Shown here: positions 32,907 through 43,473 of the stretch, in pieces
Position numbering within the stretch: position 1 is the stretch's first letter
How the letters are laid out: the number at the start of each line of letters is the position of its first letter
Origin: an uncultured Opitutales bacterium
GTDB taxonomy: Bacteria > Verrucomicrobiota > Verrucomicrobiia > Opitutales > Seribacteraceae
NCBI GenBank assembly: GCA_943787575.1
Contig: CALSMY010000008.1
Coordinates: forward strand, 104,712-168,711
Direction: 5' to 3'
DNA length: 64,000 nucleotides
Program-made: the position numbers and the translations under genes
Notes under the pieces: generated by a model
What the model was told of the DNA's origin: nothing
The model's input: only the letters and a program-made list of their open reading frames with translations
The model's database searches: none

Positions 32907-35179
32907 GCTCCTTTTTCTTCAGCTTGCTTGACCAGCAAATGGTTGCGGTATGGTCGGATTATGACAATTTTCAAAGCCGCAACAAAAAGGATCCCAAACA
33001 AGGTAGAGGTGTAAGCACCGATAAGGGCGTCTTGCTTTACATCTAAAATGAGGAGCAAAATCAAAGACAGAACGGTCCCTCCCAAACCGATATACAATCC
33101 AAGGTCGAATAAGTTTTCCTCGTTGTCGAGCAGTCCGAGTTTTAAACCAGACTTAAGCTCCTCGTTTTTGATTTGCGATACGCGGGACATACAAATCATG
33201 AAAATCACAATTTGAATAAGCAGGAACACTCCTGCGATGATCGCGGTGACGATAGTTAGGTTTTGATCCGCCATAGATTCCTCATTGGCGTAGGCGAGCA
33301 GATTCGCAAGCGCAAAATCAAACCCGGCTACGGATACCTGCCCTCTCGGGGTCTGCAAAAGTGTAGGCTCAAGGGCCAATACACCGAGCAATGCAAACAA
33401 GGCAGAAGCACAAAACCTGCGAGTCCAGCGAAGTGCATAATGACTGCTGGATCGTTGGTAGCCAGGTCTTGGCAGTGTTTTTGAGATAAAAAGAAGAAAA
33501 CAGAAAAAAGATGCAACCAACAGGATGATTTTCAAGGTAATAGAAAGATCTCGGTGTTTGTGAGACAAATCAGTTAATAACCCTCCCCCTAAAAACGGAA
33601 ACAAGGGCTCAGCCAAACGAACGGCAAATCCACTCTGATGAATGGGCTTATTGCGTAGAAGCAAATGATCAAGCGCTCCCTTTCCGTGTGACATAGCGAG
33701 CTTCAAATCATCCAAGGCTCGTTCAACGGCGTCTTCATCACCATCTTTTTGATAAACAGGATAATTGCGCACAAACTTAAGAATTCCCGAAGGGTTACCG
33801 GAAAGCAGGGTCGAGGTGTAAACAATTTGTAAATCTTGCTCGAATTTAGCCTGAATAACTTTCTTTTCCTCAATCATTTCAAGAAGTTGATTCCTTCGTT
33901 CCTCTCTTTTATCCATGGGTAAAAAGCCTACCTCCCGATTCGCTTCTTTAACTTTTCCGATGGAGGCAGAGAGCGGTCGGTTCAGCATACGAATTAAGGC
34001 AGCAAGGTCAAAAACACCCTGTAAATCCGGACAACTTTGAGTAAGTTCAGCCATTTGAATAAGGTTCATTTTGCGGGCGATCTGATGAGCCGACCAGTAG
34101 AACGAACGAATTCGCTCTTTGGATGAATGATCTCCTTGCAATGCCTTTTGTGACAACCGTCCAATCTCAAAAGCAGTGTCGCTAGAATAATAATCTTTTT
34201 CAATCGACATCGCGGTTCCTACCATCATGGGAACAAGAATTGGATAGGGTAGCCAACGCCCATGGCTCTCCATTTTGCCTTCAGCATTAACAATTCCTCC
34301 GATGATTACAGCGTATCCACCATCTTTAGTTCGGCCCAGCTTGAGCATGACCGAACGATCTGCAAGATCACCAAAATTTAGGGAACTAGGTAGGCTAAAA
34401 TTCCCTTCCACTCTTCGAATATTCGTTTCCGTGCCTTCTTTACGAACATCAAACCACTCAGCATGCCCGGCAAATTCGGCTAAGCCTACCCGGGCTTCGA
34501 CAAACACAGGTCGCGAACCTCAGCTTCAGTTACATTTCCCTCGAAAACCTCTGGGCCTCTCAGTCCAACCGAAAGAAGAACTTTGCGACCTGAAAAGTAT
34601 GGATAATTGGTAAGCTTTGCTACTTTTACCCCTGCAAATGCAAAAACAAGTGGTTCATTGATCAACTTATTCCAGAAAAAACCGGGACGTCCATCCACCG
34701 GAATCGAACGAAGCAATGCCTGGACATTATCATTGGAACTCTTATCCCGCAATCGATCCCAAAGATCTCCTCTTGAAGTTGCACGGTTGTAAACAAAGAA
34801 AGCCTGAAACCTGCCTTTGTCCAAGTTGTATTTGTCTAAACCCCCGAAATATTCGTTAAAGGTAAGCATATCAAAAATACTACCGCCGCCAGATATGGAT
34901 AGTTCCGGATGAGCTTTTTGCTTACTTTCAATGGCATCGGCAAAATCTTGACGCTTACTTACCGAAGCCAAAGGTAAAAGCATTTCAGCAGGACCAATAT
35001 TGTTCTGACGAAGTTGGCGGAACATTTCTTCGTCAACAGTCTTGGTATTGCGTCCAACATCAGACAAAGAACGCTCAGAAACGGTTGCAAAATACACCGG
35101 CGACCCCAAACCAAGGATTCCTAAGAATCAATGCCAATGGAAGAAAAATTATTCCGCCCAACTTTATCTTGTTTGCCAT
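32903..35179 (-). CDS. Multi-pass membrane protein with large periplasmic/extracytoplasmic domain and C-terminal MotA/ExbB-like TM bundle; frameshifted near 34500 and 35105
   Basis: Start 'MANKIKLGGIIFLPLALILRNPWFG', then 'VYFATVSERSL...EVRDLCL' joined to 'VEARVGLAEFAGHAEW...'. TMs 'KIILLVASFFCFLLFI', 'FCASALFALLGVLAL', 'IVTAIIAGVFLLIQIVIFMICM', 'LGLYIGLGGTVLSLILLLILDV', 'LIGAYTSTLFGILFVAALKIVII'. ATGA overlap with downstream coiled-coil gene. Confidence 0.65.
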
Positions 35180-35268
35180 ATCCAAATTGGGATACCTTTA
35201 TTTCGAATTCCTCGATTCAATGCAATTTCAATTTAATTCATCTTCATTTTAGTCCATAGTTTTTACAA

Positions 35269-35869
35269 ATGAGTTTATATATACGCTATTTTGGAGATTC
35301 TGTCTTACGCCAAAAAGGTCACAAAATTGAAAAGTTTGATGATCACCTTACCAAGCTTTCCCAGGATATGCTTGAAATCATGCATACTTCCGAAGGCATT
35401 GGGTTAGCTGCTCAACAAATTGGAAAAGCAATTCAATTCTGTGTGATGGAAGTTCCTGATCATCCAGAATATCCAACGACCTGCATACTGGACGGGAAAC
35501 CACTCTCCTCCTCTCTAATCATGCCGCTTTCTCTCGCCAACCCAGTTGTAAAGACTTTACCCAGTGATGAATATTACTACGAGGAAGGCTGCCTGTCGTT
35601 TCCAGGCATCAATGCAGATGTTGCCCGCCCTGAACGAATCGTCGTGACCTATCAGGACTTGGATGGTGTAGAGCACACCCTCGAATGTGACGGATTGCTC
35701 GCACGATGCATACAGCATGAAGTCGACCATCTAAATGGAGTTCTTTTTATTGACCGGATGGAAAAGCCGACCTTTGCGGAAATCAAAAAAGAAGTACAAA
35801 CTCTCAAGCAGAAGACCATCGAAGGAATAAAAAGCTCCAAAGGGCAAATAGTGTTTCTTTTCTTGAATG
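35269..35869 (+). CDS. def: Peptide deformylase, probable frameshift near 35830 so ORF overruns to 36084
   Basis: Motif I 'EGIGLAAQQIGK', motif II 'EGCLSFPG', motif III 'QHEVDHLNGVLFIDRM'. A shifted frame after 'TIEGIKKLQRANSVSFLE*' gives a TGA overlapping the fur ATG. Confidence 0.92.
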
Positions 35870-36240
35870 AAAAGAAACACCAAGCAGGCAAAAGTCATTA
35901 CAGAGGTGAATTCGCTCTGCGGGTCGCCCACTTACTCCATCTGGAAATTCATCGAGTCGCGATCCCAAAATATTCCCAGGCTTGGAATTGCCACCATTTA
36001 TCGTCATCTAAAAGCACTTTCCGAATCAATGCAGGTTGTAGGGGTAGACTACCCTGGTCAACCACCCCGCTACGAATGGGTTGACGGCAAAGACAAGGTT
36101 CACTTTGCCTGCCGATCTTGTGATAAGCTATTTGCATTGGCAGATACGACACAAGATACCCCTCCTGCAAAGGCCCAAAGGGATTTAATGTTCAGGGCTT
36201 TGAGGTTATGCTGTATGGGGAGTGTCCAGAGTGTGGGTAA
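35867..36240 (+). CDS. Fur-family metalloregulator, frameshifted near 36172
   Basis: 'SIWKFIESRSQNIPRLGIATIYRHLKAL', 'HFACRSCDKLFAL'. Shifted frame restores the C-terminal zinc motif 'KGFNVQGFEVMLYGECPECG*' ending at 36240. Confidence 0.85.
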
Positions 36241-36250
36241 TCAACCTAGC

Positions 36251-38198
36251 TCAAAAAGAATACCTTAATCCAACCTTAGCCCTCCTTCCCTCGCCTGGAT
36301 ACAAACCTGACCCGAACGCAGTAGATAAATATTCTTCATTAAACAAATTTTCAACGCCACCAAAAAGGGTGGCACTTTCCGACAATTGATAATTTACCCC
36401 GAGATCAAATAACCAATAATCTTCCAGTTTGGTCTCGCTGTTGGAAAAATCACTTCCTCGATAACTTTCTCCCGCATACGATCCTCCAAAACTAAGTAAT
36501 ATCGAATCAACAGGTCTCAATTCCAAATACAATCTAAGAAGCCTTTCAGGCACCAAAGGCACTCTTGACCCTGAGTAATTCAGCGTAGAAGAAGTCCCAT
36601 CTTCGAAAGTGGCTTTGACATATTCATAGCTTAGACCCGAAAGAATCGACTCGGTTATCTGCCACTCCAAAGAAAAATCCAGACCAACTCGACGGATTTT
36701 AGGAAGGTTTATATTTCCTACTTGCGACGACCAGGGATCAGAGGGATCTAATTTTGCCGTATCGTAAACAATTTCGCCATCCATCCATTGTCGGAAAATT
36801 CGGCCACTGATGGAAAATTGGTCCATACTCCAGTCCCCTCCTAGTTCCATTTCATAGCCATTTTCTGGCATCAGATTTGGATTTAAACCAGACCACACAC
36901 TGTAATATTCATCCATTGCCGGGTAGCGATAAAAGCGGCAAATCGTTCCGTAAATTCGGTCATCACCTTCAAATTCACGAATTAGACCAATTCCTCCAGC
37001 CCATTCATCCTTTCTCAAATCAAAATCACCAGAATTTCCTGCCCTTTCAAGCCTGATATTGCCATTAATATTCCAATTGTCAGAGAGATTTACTCCTCCT
37101 GAAACTAAAAAGGCGGTAGTCACTCTTTGGAATTGGGTCAGTGTTTCTGAAAAACCATTATTGGACTTTGAATCAAGTTCAGCATCAGTGAAATCAAAAC
37201 CAAATCTCCAGTCGGCTTGATCTGAGTTAAAATGAAGTGCCGGACTGTAAGAAAAAGTTTGGTAAACTTTTTCTGCCAAGTAAAAACCCCAGTCACCATA
37301 AAATTGTTCATTTACATCACGATCCTGGTATCCAAACCTATTTTCAATTCTCCAGTTGCTATTGATTTCGTAACTCAAACCTGCCCGCCCATGCGAAGAC
37401 CTTTCCTGTACCCCATCATCTGGAGATAGAGTTTGACGACGGTCGATCAGTAACTCAGAGGTGTTTAAACCTCCCGGAAGACCATATTCGCTATCCGACA
37501 CAGCCCAAGATAAATAACCCCTCAAATCGGATTCGCTTCCCCAGTCCAGTCTTAATCCTCCCGCTTCGGTCTCGTGACCTCCATTCACCCGATATCCATC
37601 CGACTCTGCACTCTGCTCTCCAAAAATGGTTAATCCAATTTCTCCAATCCTTTGCGAGTAGGCACCTCTGGCACTGTAAAGAATCAAAACTTCCAGCACT
37701 CGCTCTCAATAGAACCTGTAGGTTGGCTCATTGGGTAACTTGGTATTAATCTTGATTACCCCGCCAACCGCATGGTTGCCATAAGTTCCAGACTGCCCAC
37801 CGCGAATTACCTCAATCGACTCAACCAAGCTAGTGGTATAGAGTACCAATTGATTGGAGACATATCGATGGCATTCACTCGATGCCCATCCACAAGAACC
37901 AATGTTCTGTGCTGTCGCGTTCTCTCCAAATCCACCCATTGAAACTGATCGCTCTTGCGGAATTCCCTGAAGTTGATCGAACCTGCAGGTTTGCTTCTTT
38001 GCGCAATAATCCCACCAAATCTGTGGAACCCGACTTCTCAATCTTCTCTGCATCAATAACCTGGACTCTAGCTGGCAAATTCTTGGCTTCAGTCTCCAAT
38101 CGTAGAGCGGATATTTCCATCGGATCCAACTCCGCGTTTCCAAACAAGGAATTTCCAGCCAACAAACTGAACCCTAAGAATTTAAACAATCTACACAT
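36251..38198 (-). CDS. TonB-dependent outer-membrane receptor, broken by several frameshifts (about 37690-37950)
   Basis: Signal peptide 'FKFLGFSLLAGNSLFGNA', plug 'KNLPARVQVIDAEKIEKSGSTDLVGLLRKEANLQVRSTSGNS', 'SIEVIRGGQSGTYGNHAVGGVIKINTK', barrel 'LSGLSYEYVKATFEDG..NLFNEEYLSTAFGSGLYPGEGRRAKVGLRYSF'. Confidence 0.93.
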
Positions 38199-38207
38199 GA
38201 TAATTTA

Positions 38208-38225
38208 TTGATAATCAATTATCAA
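38208..38225. promoter_or_regulatory. Candidate Fur box
   Basis: TTGATAAT-CA-ATTATCAA, perfect 8-2-8 palindrome, resembles the Fur consensus GATAATGATAATCATTATC. About 10 bp upstream of the TonB-receptor start and next to a fur-family gene. Confidence 0.65.
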
Positions 38226-38318
38226 TAGTGATCAACAATGAAATTTGATACATTAACTTAAGGCTCAGATTAAGCGATTTACGCATTCGACTTTAGATTA
38301 ACCTGAGGTTACAAAAAC

Positions 38319-38984
38319 GTGATGATTAATAGGCAAAAGCTCGTTTGTACAATAGTTGCAATTAGCGCTTTTACCTTAAATCTTCCCGCCATGGAATTTG
38401 ACTTTCGTCCCCTTGCATCCCTTTGCCGGGTCGAGGTCAATTTATCAACCGGCTTTGGAAGCGGTTCAATAAGGGGAACTTTCGGGCAGATGGTTGGAAC
38501 ATTAAATTTTCATCCAGAATTCCCTGAAAAAACGAGTGGTAAGATCGTTTTAAGTACCCGCTCCTTGCGTTTCAACTACCCAAAAGTTGCCTACGAAGCT
38601 CATGCCCCCGAATGGCTAAATTCTTCTCAATACCCCCAAATTTCTTTCGATCTCGAAAGTTTAAAAAATATTTCCTGGCATGGGAAAGAATTACGATCGG
38701 AAGCCTCAGGTATTTTAAAAATTAAAGAGATTGTGAAATCTATCCGAGTTCCCCTATCCACTCACTACTTTCGCAAAGAACGCAGGAAGTATGAGGGGAA
38801 AAATGGGGACCTGCTACGCCTAGAAGGCTTGGTCAAAATCCCCCGATCAGAATTTGGACTATCCTCAGGAAAACGTACCAATGGGGTGGAGGAAGAAATT
38901 ACCATTCATATATCACTCACCGGTGCTTCTGACAGGGTACGCCCCTTTCTGCCATCTCGTCTTTTTTCAGGGCAGTCTTTTTAA
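38319..38984 (+). CDS. YceI-family periplasmic protein
   Basis: 'FGQMVGTLNFHPEFPEKTSGKIVLSTRSLRFNYP...EWLNSSQYPQISFDLESLKNI' matches YceI-like lipocalin-fold proteins. Confidence 0.75.
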   Translation: MMINRQKLVCTIVAISAFTLNLPAMEFDFRPLASLCRVEVNLSTGFGSGSIRGTFGQMVGTLNFHPEFPEKTSGKIVLSTRSLRFNYPKVAYEAHAPEWLNSSQYPQISFDLESLKNISWHGKELRSEASGILKIKEIVKSIRVPLSTHYFRKERRKYEGKNGDLLRLEGLVKIPRSEFGLSSGKRTNGVEEEITIHISLTGASDRVRPFLPSRLFSGQSF

Positions 38985-39020
38985 CTGCTTGTAACCATAC
39001 AGTAGAACTCTAAGTACGGA

Positions 39021-39731
39021 TTAATCGTCCGACCCACCCGTAAGGCTCATAAGAACTTGCAGTATGTAGAAAAAAAGCAGAGCGACAGATGAGAACAAGG
39101 CCAAAGAGGCAGCAACATGCTGATTGGGCTTGTAGTGGTGTAGAATATTAGAAGTAGTGTAAAGCACGGACCCACCGGCAAATAAAACCATGACAGCGGC
39201 AAAAACTAATCCAAGAGAAAAGCCAAAGATCATACTACAAACGATAAAGCCAAGAGCGACAAACCCTCCGATCGAAAGAATTCCCTTCATAAAAGAAAAA
39301 TCTTTTCGGGTAATGAAAACGGTCGCAGTAATTCCTAGCACAAGCAACAAAGTCATTAATCCAGCTGTAGGTATAAGCCCACTCCCTCCATACATGGTTG
39401 CGATAAAAAGAAGGGGTAAAAAAACGATCGCCTCGGCAATTACAAATAACCCAAGGCCTAAGTATTGCATCTGTTCAGAATTTTCGGAGCGAGCTAATTT
39501 ATCTGCCAAGTATCCTACTCCCATAAAAAGACCTAAGACGATTAGCCAACTAAACCCATTGGTCATACTCATAGCTAATTGAGCAGCGAAGGGAGCATTG
39601 ACTAAGTAACATTCAATCCCGATGAAAGCCAGTATGGCCACAGCCAGGTGAGAATAAGTCCGTCGAATAAAGGCAGCCCGTTCATTGGCATGACTTCTAG
39701 CAGCGGAAAGGGTGAAGGTTTGTTCTTTCAT
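39021..39731 (-). CDS. Bax inhibitor-1/YccA-family membrane protein
   Basis: 'ERAAFIRRTYSHLAVAILAFIGIECYLV', seven TM pattern, 'FMKGILSIGGFVALGFIVCSMIFGFSLGLVFAAVMVLFAGGSVLYTTSNILHHY'. Confidence 0.9.
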   Translation of the reverse strand: MKEQTFTLSAARSHANERAAFIRRTYSHLAVAILAFIGIECYLVNAPFAAQLAMSMTNGFSWLIVLGLFMGVGYLADKLARSENSEQMQYLGLGLFVIAEAIVFLPLLFIATMYGGSGLIPTAGLMTLLLVLGITATVFITRKDFSFMKGILSIGGFVALGFIVCSMIFGFSLGLVFAAVMVLFAGGSVLYTTSNILHHYKPNQHVAASLALFSSVALLFFYILQVLMSLTGGSDD

Positions 39732-39927
39732 AAAATATGCTGTGTAAAAAACTCAAAATTAATACCTCATTCAAAATGGGCTTTTCTCCAAATCAAGCAA
39801 GTCCGTTCGGTCTAAGATAAAAAATCTACTTTTACCCCTAGAAGGATTAAATAGCTAATTCTCTTAGGATTGCTTTGTTTAAGGGCTTCCTTAGGTTTAA
39901 ACATTTCTCAATAATTTCATTCAAGTT

Positions 39928-42058
39928 ATGCCAAAACATCCCTTTCTTGACCTCGACAACCTCCCTGCCTGGTCCGAGCTTTCCCCCGACCTCATCAAGT
40001 CTGAAATTTCCAATGCTTTGGAAAGATCAGAAGAACGCCTGCAGAATATTCGCTCGTTAAGCCCACAGGAATCTAATTTCAATAACTCCGTAAAAGCATT
40101 AGAACAGGCTACCATTTACCTGGACCATGCCTGGGGACTCGTGGGTCATTTGGACTCCGTATGCAACTCGCCTGAACTTCGAACCGCTCACAACGAGATG
40201 CTACCGAAGGTTTCTGCATTTGGCGCCAAAATTCCCTTGGATGAAAAACTATGGCAGGTCATTCGTTGCTTTTCAGAAAAACCAGAAGTCCAAGATCTTT
40301 CTCCAATTGATCACAGGCTTTTGGACGAAACTATTGCAGATTTCCGTGAGTCCGGTGCTGATTTACCTGCGGAGAAAAAAAGACCGTCTCGAAAAAATAT
40401 CATCCGAACTTGCCCAAGCTACCCAGCAATTTTCTGAACGGGTTCTCGATGCCACAAATTCATGGAAACTAGTTGTAAATGAGGAATCCAGACTTAGCGG
40501 ACTACCTCAAAGTGCCAAAGAAGCAGCAAGGGCAACTGCCATTGAAAAACTGGGCGAAGAGGAAGGTAGCAAATCTTGGATCTTTACCCTGCATGCTCCC
40601 TCTTTGGTACCCGCCCTACAATATTTGGACGACGACGAATTAAGAAAAGAAATATGGACCGCGAGCGATGCTCTCGGATCAGAAAAACCTTATGACAACC
40701 AATCCTTAATCGCTACCATTTTACAACTCCGTCAAGAAAAGGCGGAATTATTAGGAAAGTCCGATTTTTCTGAAGTCGCCCTTTCTCGCCGTATGGCCAA
40801 AAGCGGGGAGCGGGCTGATACCTTTATTTCTGAACTGCGAGATCAAACCGCACCTTTCTTCGAACGGGAAAACCAAGAACTCGAATCTTACAAGGCAGAA
40901 AAAACCGGAAAAAACTCAGATCTGTTGCAACCATGGGAAGTTGGCTACTGGTCAGAAAAGTTAAAAAAGGAGCGCTATGATTTCGATGAAGAGGATCTTC
41001 GTCCCTATTTCCCTATCCACTCGGTACTTCAGGGTATGTTTGCGTTGGTAACCAAGGTTTTTGGTCTTCGAATCGTGGAGCGGTCGATCCTCTTTGAAGG
41101 TGAAGTCCATGCCCATGGCGAAGAGAACAGTCAAGCGATTGAAGTTTGGCACCCGGAAGTAAGGTTTTATGATTTATTCGATTCGGAAGGTGGGCAATTA
41201 CTTGGTTCCTTTTATGCTGATTGGCACCCGCGCTCAAGTAAGCGGGCAGGTGCGTGGATGAATTATTTAAAGACTGGAGAACCCCTAAAAAACGGTGAGC
41301 GGTCTCCCCACTTGGGATTAATCTGCGGAAACCTGACTGCCCCAACTCCCGGAAAACCGGCCCTGCTTACTCATTATGAGGTTGAGACCATTTTCCATGA
41401 ATTCGGTCATCTCCTCCACCATCTTTGTGGAGAAGTTCCTCACCGAAGCTTAAATGGTGTAAATGTTGCCTGGGATTTTGTGGAATTACCTTCTCAGATC
41501 ATGGAAAACTGGTGTTGGGAGAGAGAAAGCCTAGACCTCTTCGCCAAACATCATGAAAGCAACGACCCGATACCAAATGAATTGTTTGCCAAAATGATAC
41601 GGGCCAAAAATTTTATGGCCGGAAATGCGATGATGAGACAGCTTGCTTTTTCCAAGCTCGATTTGGTCATGCATCGCAGCCTTGCCCAAAACCTACCCCA
41701 AGACTTGGAAAGCTCCCTGCAGAATGTTCTCCACGATTATTTACCCAAACGGAAGACAAAACCACGAACCATTGCCCTTCGGTTCAGTCACTTATTTGGA
41801 AGCCCCATGGGCTACGCCACTGCTTACTACTCCTACAAATGGGCGGAAGTTTTAGATGCCGATGCATTTACCAGGTTTCAAAAAGAAGGGGTGATGAACC
41901 CGGCAACCGGACGGTCTTTCCGAAAGTCCATTCTCAGTCAGGGAAATTCGCGCCCCCCCGAAGAATTGTTTAAAGAATTTATGGGCCGCCCGCCCCAATC
42001 CACCGCCCTACTCGAAGCGAAGTGGATTGTCCCCAACTACCCAATAACCCCTTTTTAA
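39928..42058 (+). CDS. M3-family oligopeptidase (oligopeptidase A / Dcp type), frameshifted at A7 run 40375-40381
   Basis: 'ETIFHEFGHLLHHL' zinc motif; N-part 'PFLDLDNLPAWSELSPDLIKSEISNALERSEERLQNI'. Frame change at GAGAAAAAAAGACC joins 'LPAEKK' to 'DRLEKISSELAQATQQFSERVLDAT'. Confidence 0.93.
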
Positions 42059-42059
42059 T

Positions 42060-42464
42060 ATGTCCACTAAACCACAAGTCCTAGCCTGGATTACTTGCGA
42101 CAGCGTCTATGTAGATCCGGCTACCGGCAAACATACCTTGCTTGGAATTTTTTCCAGTTTACGAGCCAAGGAATTTCCTGTGGTCCATCCACGAATGGTC
42201 TGGTTTCTTTCTTTTTCCGACCTGACTATTGGCAAGCATCAGCTAAAAATGACTATTGGTTTGCCCATGGCGGAGGAAGAACCCCGGACAATTATCGACC
42301 GGGAGTTCGAGTCCCCTGGACCTCAGCACCGAATCAATCTGATTAATGACATACACCGATTAAAGTTCGATGCCCCCGGAAACTTTTCCATCCTTATCGA
42401 AATTGACGGGCAAGTTGTATTAGCGAGTAGCTTTCCAATTATCGAGGTGAAAATGCCGTCCTGA
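42060..42464 (+). CDS. Conserved hypothetical protein (DUF6941-like)
   Basis: 'QVLAWITCDSVYVDPATGKHTLLGIFSSLRAKEFP' start and C-terminal 'FDAPGNFSILIEIDGQVVLASSFPIIEV' resemble DUF6941. Confidence 0.5.
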   Translation: MSTKPQVLAWITCDSVYVDPATGKHTLLGIFSSLRAKEFPVVHPRMVWFLSFSDLTIGKHQLKMTIGLPMAEEEPRTIIDREFESPGPQHRINLINDIHRLKFDAPGNFSILIEIDGQVVLASSFPIIEVKMPS

Positions 42465-42499
42465 TTTCCTCAGTTCTGCAGCCTTGTGCCCTTGCTTAA

Positions 42500-43471
42500 A
42501 TGAACCGAATTTTATATTTCATACCTCTTATGCCTGATATTATTGCATCCGATTCCTCTGAGTCTTCTCCTTTGTTGGTCGTTGGCTCAGTCGCTTTTGA
42601 CAACGTTATTACTCCCCAAGCTGAACAGGAAAGAATTTTGGGAGGTGCCGCCTCCTACTGTTCATTTGCTGCAAGTTATTACACCCAAGTGCGAATGGTT
42701 GGTGTGGTAGGAAATGATTTCGGAGAATCCGACCTCGACCGACTTCGGGCCAGAGGCATTGATCTTGAAGGCGTCCAAAAGGATGATTCTGGACCCACTT
42801 TTTTTTGGAAGGGCAAGTACCATGAAAATTTCAACCGGCGTGACACTCTCGATATCCGATTAAATGTGTTCGAGAAATTCCGTCCCGATCTCCCAGAATC
42901 CTACAAAGATTCCTCATTTGTACTCTTGGGCAACATCCATCCCGCCCTACAAATGCATGTGCTTGATCAATTAGCTGGAAATTCGTTTGTCCTTGCAGAT
43001 ACCATTGACCTGTGGATCGAGACCGAGCGGGAATCGCTTCTATCCCTGATTAAAAAAGTCAGCCTATTTGTAATTAATGATTCGGAGGCCGAGGAATTAA
43101 CAGGTGAATCAAACGTTATTCTTGCCGGTGAAAAACTTCGTCAGATGGGTCCAGAAAGCGTAATCATCAAAAAGGGAGAACACGGAGCTATTCTATTTCA
43201 CGAAGAGGGAATGTTTGCCCTACCCGCTTACCCCGTGACTCAATTACATGACCCCACAGGGGCTGGAGATTCTTTTGCCGGTGCCCTTATTGGAAGATTG
43301 TCTTCTCGAAACCGTTCAGATTTCTCTGCGATCAAGGAAGCTATGCTTTATGCTACCTGCACTGCCAGTCTTACGGTGGAGGCATTTGGTTGCGATCGTT
43401 TAGAGTCCGCTGGTAAATCTGAGATTGAAGAACGGGTTGCTTCTTTGAATCAACTTATATCCGTTACCTAA
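42500..43471 (+). CDS. PfkB-family carbohydrate/nucleoside kinase
   Basis: '[12 protein letters not shown]', '[15 protein letters not shown]', '[24 protein letters not shown]', anion hole '[17 protein letters not shown]'. Confidence 0.9.
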   Translation: MNRILYFIPLMPDIIASDSSESSPLLVVGSVAFDNVITPQAEQERILGGAASYCSFAASYYTQVRMVGVVGNDFGESDLDRLRARGIDLEGVQKDDSGPTFFWKGKYHENFNRRDTLDIRLNVFEKFRPDLPESYKDSSFVLLGNIHPALQMHVLDQLAGNSFVLADTIDLWIETERESLLSLIKKVSLFVINDSEAEELTGESNVILAGEKLRQMGPESVIIKKGEHGAILFHEEGMFALPAYPVTQLHDPTGAGDSFAGALIGRLSSRNRSDFSAIKEAMLYATCTASLTVEAFGCDRLESAGKSEIEERVASLNQLISVT

Positions 43472-43473
43472 GC

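Noticed and set aside
35269-36084. Def-Fur fusion protein
   Set aside because: The C-terminal overrun is out of frame with Fur and lacks family similarity; explained by a one-base indel.
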